NCBI RefSeq assembly: GCF_018128545.1 | Contig: NZ_JAGSND010000017.1 | Span: 1-64,000, forward strand | Direction of reading: 5' to 3' | DNA length: 64,000 bases | From: Sinanaerobacter chloroacetimidivorans | GTDB taxonomy: Bacteria > Bacillota > Clostridia > Peptostreptococcales > Anaerovoracaceae | Part shown: piece after piece, positions 60,487 through 64,000 of the stretch | Position numbering within the stretch: position 1 is the stretch's first letter | Layout of the letters: every line of letters starts with the position of its first letter | Translations under genes and position numbers: made by a program | Notes under the pieces: generated by a model | Seen by the model: only the letters and a program-made list of their open reading frames with translations | The model's database searches: none | Told to the model about the DNA's origin: nothing

Positions 60487-61440
60487 CTATTTTTCTAACA
60501 TTTTTTCAATATCGCACAGATGCGGCATGGCAGGAATTCCGCCTCTTATTGTAACACAATGTGCAGCTGCGGCATTGGCGAATCTTGCAATCTCACATGT
60601 TTTTGCAAAATAAATTTTCCCGATCTCTTCCTGTAACGCTCCGATGGAAAACAGAAATGCCCCCCAAAATGCATCGCCCGCTCCGGTTGTGTCGATTGCA
60701 TCGACATGAAAACCCGGTATCGTTTCACACCCGTCTTTTGTTGCAACAAGAACACCGTTTTCTCCCAATGTTACAGCGACGATCTTGATTCCGTTATCAA
60801 TCAGAGACTTTGCCGCAGTCTGAGGATCCGCATGTTCTGTAATAAGCTCTGTCTCCTCATCGGATAATTTAATCATGTCAACATAGGGAAGTACGGCTTG
60901 CATTTGCTCCTTGGCCTGCTCTTTGCTTTTCCAAAGGAGGGGCCTGTAATTCGGATCATAGGATATGATACAATTTGCTTTTTTCGCTTCTTCAAGGGCA
61001 AAATGAGTCGTTTCTCTCGCAGGGCTGTCGGTTAAGGATAAGGAACCGAAATGAAAGATTCTGCTGTTTTGGATAATGGATAAATCCACATCCTCACGAA
61101 AAATTTTTGTATCCGCTCCGGGCTTTCTCGCAAAGGAAAAGCTTCGTTCTCCGTTTTCCGAAAGACTGACAAATGCCAGAGTTGTAAAATAATTTTCGTC
61201 ACTGATCAGTCCATCGGTATTAATGTTTGCATCCTGCAGGGTTTTTCTCAATAGCTCCCCCTGCATATCAGCACCGATTTTTCCGATAAAGGCCGTCTTT
61301 TGTCCGAGCTTAGACGCGCAGGCAAGCACATTTGCAGGTGCACCGCCCGGATTCTGCTCAAACAGATCCATGCCGGCAGGGGACTTTCCCGCCGGAGTGT
61401 AATCAATTAATAACTCTCCGAATGCCGTAATATCAAACAT
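60487..61440 (-). CDS. PfkB-family sugar kinase (fructokinase-like)
   Basis: 317 residues. Signatures are complete: N-terminal GELLIDYTPAG, PGGAPANVLACASKLG, SYDPNYRPLLW, KLSDEETELI, TLGENGVLVATKDG and the catalytic DTTGAGDAFWGAFL. The pattern is closest to ScrK-type fructokinases. Given a neighbouring D-lyxose/D-mannose isomerase, the likely substrate is D-fructose or D-xylulose produced by that enzyme. It starts 2 bp after the isomerase gene, so translation is coupled. Confidence 0.9.
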   Translation of the reverse strand: MFDITAFGELLIDYTPAGKSPAGMDLFEQNPGGAPANVLACASKLGQKTAFIGKIGADMQGELLRKTLQDANINTDGLISDENYFTTLAFVSLSENGERSFSFARKPGADTKIFREDVDLSIIQNSRIFHFGSLSLTDSPARETTHFALEEAKKANCIISYDPNYRPLLWKSKEQAKEQMQAVLPYVDMIKLSDEETELITEHADPQTAAKSLIDNGIKIVAVTLGENGVLVATKDGCETIPGFHVDAIDTTGAGDAFWGAFLFSIGALQEEIGKIYFAKTCEIARFANAAAAHCVTIRGGIPAMPHLCDIEKMLEK

Positions 61441-61442
61441 TT

Positions 61443-62117
61443 TTATTCAGCCTCCGGATATTCGTTGCATAGCAGAAATTCTGCCGGCTCGTCTTCTTCA
61501 ATGTATGTAAACCTTTCCTGAGTTTCGTAGAAACGATTATCTGTATTGTCATCATTGACCATGGACACCTCCCAAGCCAGAACTTTTTCATCCTTAGCGG
61601 TAAATAAGTGATAGATTCCCGGAGTTATGGTGATACTTTCGCCCGGCTTCAGGAACACTTCTCCGCCGGCAGGAACCGTGTGCACCTTCCCGTCAATTCG
61701 AACAGTGACCTCTGTATCGGCAAGGCCTTCGCCCGTAGTGGAATTCCAAAGCTGAAGCAACAATGTGCCGCCGCCGCGGTTGATAATGTCCTCCATTTTA
61801 TACCAATGGAAGTGATTTGGAGAAAGCTGCTCAACCTGAGAAATGAGCATTTTTTCCGCATAAGGCTTCGCATATTCGGGATTGTTCAGATTGCCATTTC
61901 TGATCGTGAAAAGAAGCAAGCCAACTTTATTGAAATCTCCACGGCCGTAATCTGTTACATCCCAGCCCAGCATATTTTTTCGGATTTCGTCATACTCGTG
62001 TCCCTTTGATGCCCATTCTGACGGTGACCAGTAAGCAAAGGGCGGAAGATACACATTTTTCTCTTCGAGCCATGCCATTGTATCTTTAATGAGTGCATTT
62101 ATTTGTGAACGTTTCAT
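61443..62117 (-). CDS. D-lyxose/D-mannose ketol-isomerase
   Basis: 224 residues of the cupin-type D-lyxose isomerase family (DUF1498). Characteristic segments: SPNHFHWYKMEDIINRGGGTLLLQLWNST (metal and substrate site), VPAGGEVFLKPGESITITPGIYHLFTAKDEKVLAWEVSMVNDDNTDNRFYE. It would interconvert D-lyxose with D-xylulose and D-mannose with D-fructose. It is the first gene of the minus-strand operon, divergent from an AraC regulator at 62229. A TATAAT-rich region (near 62160-62173) lies between. Confidence 0.9.
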   Translation of the reverse strand: MKRSQINALIKDTMAWLEEKNVYLPPFAYWSPSEWASKGHEYDEIRKNMLGWDVTDYGRGDFNKVGLLLFTIRNGNLNNPEYAKPYAEKMLISQVEQLSPNHFHWYKMEDIINRGGGTLLLQLWNSTTGEGLADTEVTVRIDGKVHTVPAGGEVFLKPGESITITPGIYHLFTAKDEKVLAWEVSMVNDDNTDNRFYETQERFTYIEEDEPAEFLLCNEYPEAE

Positions 62118-62228
62118 TTTTTAAACCACTTCCTATTGAGTTATTTTCGTCTGAATTATATAATAAGTATAATTTAGTTGCATCCATTTTTAACCATAAT
62201 ACAAAATTATACACATAGGAGACTGGTT

Positions 62229-63110
62229 ATGAATCCGATTAACTGGAAGGATCCGCCTTTCGATGATGGGCTGAGAATCATCAAAACAGAAGATCAGCTA
62301 AATATTCCCGGACTGCGTATGTTTGGCAAACATAGCGTTACAAAAGCAATTCCCGCACTATATCCCCATTATCATGAAAATGCTTTTGAAATTACATACT
62401 TATGCAAAGGAACAATGACCTTTATCACAGATAATCAGACGCATCATTTATCCGGCGGAGATATCTATATTTCCTTTCCGGACGAGGTACACAGCACCGG
62501 TGCGGTTCCGATTTCTTTGAATGAAATGTACTGGTTCCAGCTTGATATCGGTTCTGAGAATTTTTTATTTGTGGGGAACGAATGGAAAAAAAGATTAATC
62601 GACGATCTAAGAAAAGTTAACCCTAGGTTAATAAACACCAATACTGGCGAAATGCAAAGGCTTATGAAGGAATTTTTTCGCTTGACCTACAATCAGGATG
62701 AAGATGAACGATTCCATGCAGCATCTATATTGATTTATTTTTTAAATCAATTGATTGCTTATTCGCAAAAGCAGGAGAAATATATTTCAAAAGACATTCA
62801 AGCTGCAGTCGATTATATTTTAGAAAATATTTACGAAACCATATCATTAGATTCTTTGGCGAATATTTCGGGTTTATCCTTATCCAGATTCAAACAGAAA
62901 TTTTGCCAGCAGCTTGGATTTACTCCAAGAGAATATATCAATTTTCACAAGGTTGAAACTTCAAAGGCATTGTTGGAAAATGGCAAAAATGTTACGGATA
63001 CAGCGATTGAATTAGGGTTTTCGACGTCAAACTATTTTTCCTCCGTATTCAAACGCTTTACAACTTTATCTCCGACGGATTATTTAAAATTAAAAAATAA
63101 ATTGTTATAG
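62229..63110 (+). CDS. AraC-family regulator of the divergent sugar operon
   Basis: About 293 residues from ATG 62229 (AGGAGA 7 bp upstream). The N-terminal cupin/AraC_binding domain (PHYHENAFEITYLCKGTMTFITDNQTHHLSGGDIYISFPDEVHST) probably binds a sugar. The C-terminal double HTH (ISLDSLANISGLSLSRFKQKFCQQLGFTPREYIN and VTDTAIELGFSTSNYFSSVFKRFTTLSPTDY) is canonical. Position, divergent from the isomerase-kinase-ABC operon, makes it the likely activator. Confidence 0.9.
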   Translation: MNPINWKDPPFDDGLRIIKTEDQLNIPGLRMFGKHSVTKAIPALYPHYHENAFEITYLCKGTMTFITDNQTHHLSGGDIYISFPDEVHSTGAVPISLNEMYWFQLDIGSENFLFVGNEWKKRLIDDLRKVNPRLINTNTGEMQRLMKEFFRLTYNQDEDERFHAASILIYFLNQLIAYSQKQEKYISKDIQAAVDYILENIYETISLDSLANISGLSLSRFKQKFCQQLGFTPREYINFHKVETSKALLENGKNVTDTAIELGFSTSNYFSSVFKRFTTLSPTDYLKLKNKLL

Positions 63111-63120
63111 ATTATTCCGG

Positions 63121-63159
63121 AAAAAAATCCCTGACGAACAAGAGCCGCAGGGAATTTTT
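63121..63159 (+). terminator. Terminator after the AraC gene
   Basis: AAATCCCTG (63125-63133) pairs with CAGGGA (63148-63153) followed by ATTTTT. Confidence 0.75.
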
Positions 63160-63280
63160 ATTGATGAAATGGTTCTTGCTGAATGGTTTTGGCAGCAGTC
63201 GCATATGCGGATAAAATGTGTAGTGCTAAATACAAAAATGTATTATAATAATACCAAATTGTATGAACGGGGAGCAGCTT

Positions 63281-64000
63281 ATGAACAGTTCGGAAGAATT
63301 AACGGGAAGACTTCAGGAAGATAACCTTGCTTTGAAAGCACAGATTGCAGAAATGGAGGAGGAACTTGAGTTCCTGCGAGCGGAAAAAATGACAGCTTTG
63401 GTGCTTGGCGATGCCATCGCGGATGGGATCTGTATCGTGGATTCCAACGGTATTGTCATAAGCATCAATCGTTGTTACACGGAAATTACGGAAATTACGG
63501 AAGAAGAAATCGTCGGAAAATCTATTCGCGAGATGCTGGACAATCAATATTTTTCTGATGCTGTTTCTCTTGAGGTTTTGGAGAAAAAACAAAAAATTTC
63601 GGCAATGTCCACAATTTACAGGAACGATAGAAAAGTATTGCTGGTCGGTACTCCTTTTTTTGATGCGAACAATAACATCAGCAAAGTGATCACTGTCATG
63701 AGAAACATGACTGAACTGATACGCCTGAAGGAAGAACTGGAAACGGCGGAACTGAAAAAACGTCAGTATAAGGAAGAACTGAAATCCTTAAAGCGGGAAA
63801 GAAATGAAAACGGGTTCATCGGAAAAGATCCGAGCATCGCCAGGGTAAAAGAATTGATTCAATACGTAGCGCAAACCGATGCCACTGTTTTAATAACAGG
63901 AGAAACCGGCTCGGGAAAAGAAGTTGTTGCGCGGGAGATCTTCAAGCAAAGTAAAAGAAAGAACGGACCTTACGTAAAAGTGAATTGTTCTGCCATCCCT
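63281..64000 (+). CDS. PAS-containing sigma-54-dependent activator (partial)
   Basis: The first 240 codons are present and the gene runs off the window end. ATG 63281 follows GGGGAG with 6-bp spacing. A coiled N-terminus (about 1-40) precedes a PAS domain (ALVLGDAIADGICIVDSNGIVISINRCYTEITE, about 40-150), a second coiled linker, and the start of a sigma-54 interaction AAA domain (FIGKDPSIARVKELIQYVAQTDATVLITGETGSGKE with Walker A at residue 207, then KVNCSAIP). It activates a sigma-54 promoter in response to an internal signal. The target operon lies beyond the window. Confidence 0.9.
   Translation, partial: MNSSEELTGRLQEDNLALKAQIAEMEEELEFLRAEKMTALVLGDAIADGICIVDSNGIVISINRCYTEITEITEEEIVGKSIREMLDNQYFSDAVSLEVLEKKQKISAMSTIYRNDRKVLLVGTPFFDANNNISKVITVMRNMTELIRLKEELETAELKKRQYKEELKSLKRERNENGFIGKDPSIARVKELIQYVAQTDATVLITGETGSGKEVVAREIFKQSKRKNGPYVKVNCSAIP

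Overview
The window looks like a chromosome segment from an anaerobic, low-to-mid GC Clostridia-type Firmicute. The grounds are strong AGGAGG-type ribosome binding sites, many signal-peptide proteins with S-layer homology (SLH) domains, a butyryl-CoA-dehydrogenase/EtfBA operon, 4Fe-4S flavoproteins, a RIC/ScdA di-iron repair protein and TTGACA/TATAAT promoters. No rRNA, prophage, intact insertion sequence or CRISPR array was seen. One tRNA gene, tRNA-Ala(GGC), is present.

Layout. 0-10 kb: a glyoxalase-like gene behind a perfect operator palindrome; a LytS-type 7TM histidine kinase with its response regulator; a receiver-like protein lacking the phospho-acceptor; a GLUG/SLH surface protein; a small zinc-ribbon protein; an exported amidohydrolase; and a short SLH protein. 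10-14.5 kb: a Cache-HAMP-GGDEF-EAL protein, then a flavodoxin/ferredoxin fusion divergent from a TetR regulator whose shared promoter region carries two nested operators, then tRNA-Ala. 14.5-22.3 kb: a catabolic-looking cluster of a DUF169 protein, a cytoplasmic reductive-dehalogenase-like iron-sulfur protein, two tandem PucR-type regulators, an MFS transporter and a CoA-disulfide-reductase-type flavoprotein. 22.3-24.1 kb: a GC-rich gene of unknown function that stands out from its neighbours. 24-29.2 kb: a PAS-AraC regulator, an FnIII/SLH protein, a second zinc ribbon, a stand-alone translation initiation factor IF-3 that probably starts at AUU, a possible attenuated small gene and a DEAD-box RNA helicase; the last four suggest a ribosome/RNA stress group. 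29-31 kb: an ATPase remnant and an internally shortened acyl-CoA synthetase.

31-46 kb is dominated by very large exported proteins: an M14 metallopeptidase of about 1394 residues, an SLH-FnIII-GLUG protein of 1050 residues, and a 1483-residue SLH protein with three 226-residue repeats, a glycine-rich RTX-like region and a type-I-secretion-like C-terminus. They are accompanied by an unusual XRE-type regulator and a TetR regulator with its own promoter and palindrome. 46-51.3 kb: a Cache histidine kinase overlapping a receiver protein, an NhaC-type antiporter, and a RIC protein with a Crp/Fnr-like site. 51.5-56.3 kb: an acyl-CoA dehydrogenase, EtfB, EtfA, MaoC hydratase and iron alcohol dehydrogenase operon behind a perfect operator palindrome. 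56.4-62.2 kb (minus strand): a sugar operon with D-lyxose/D-mannose isomerase, PfkB kinase, AllA-like cupin and an RbsA/RbsC/RbsB-like ABC importer, divergent from an AraC regulator. The window ends inside a PAS/sigma-54 activator.

Functionally, the right third reads as fermentative metabolism (acyl-CoA reduction through electron-transferring flavoprotein, and pentose/hexose uptake with isomerisation and phosphorylation). The left and middle are regulation and cell-surface architecture. The least explained elements are the reductive-dehalogenase-like cluster, a dispersed tRNA-end-associated repeat family (14.6, 22.3 and 40.6 kb), and the SLH-plus-RTX adhesin. All assignments come from reading the sequence; no database search was run.
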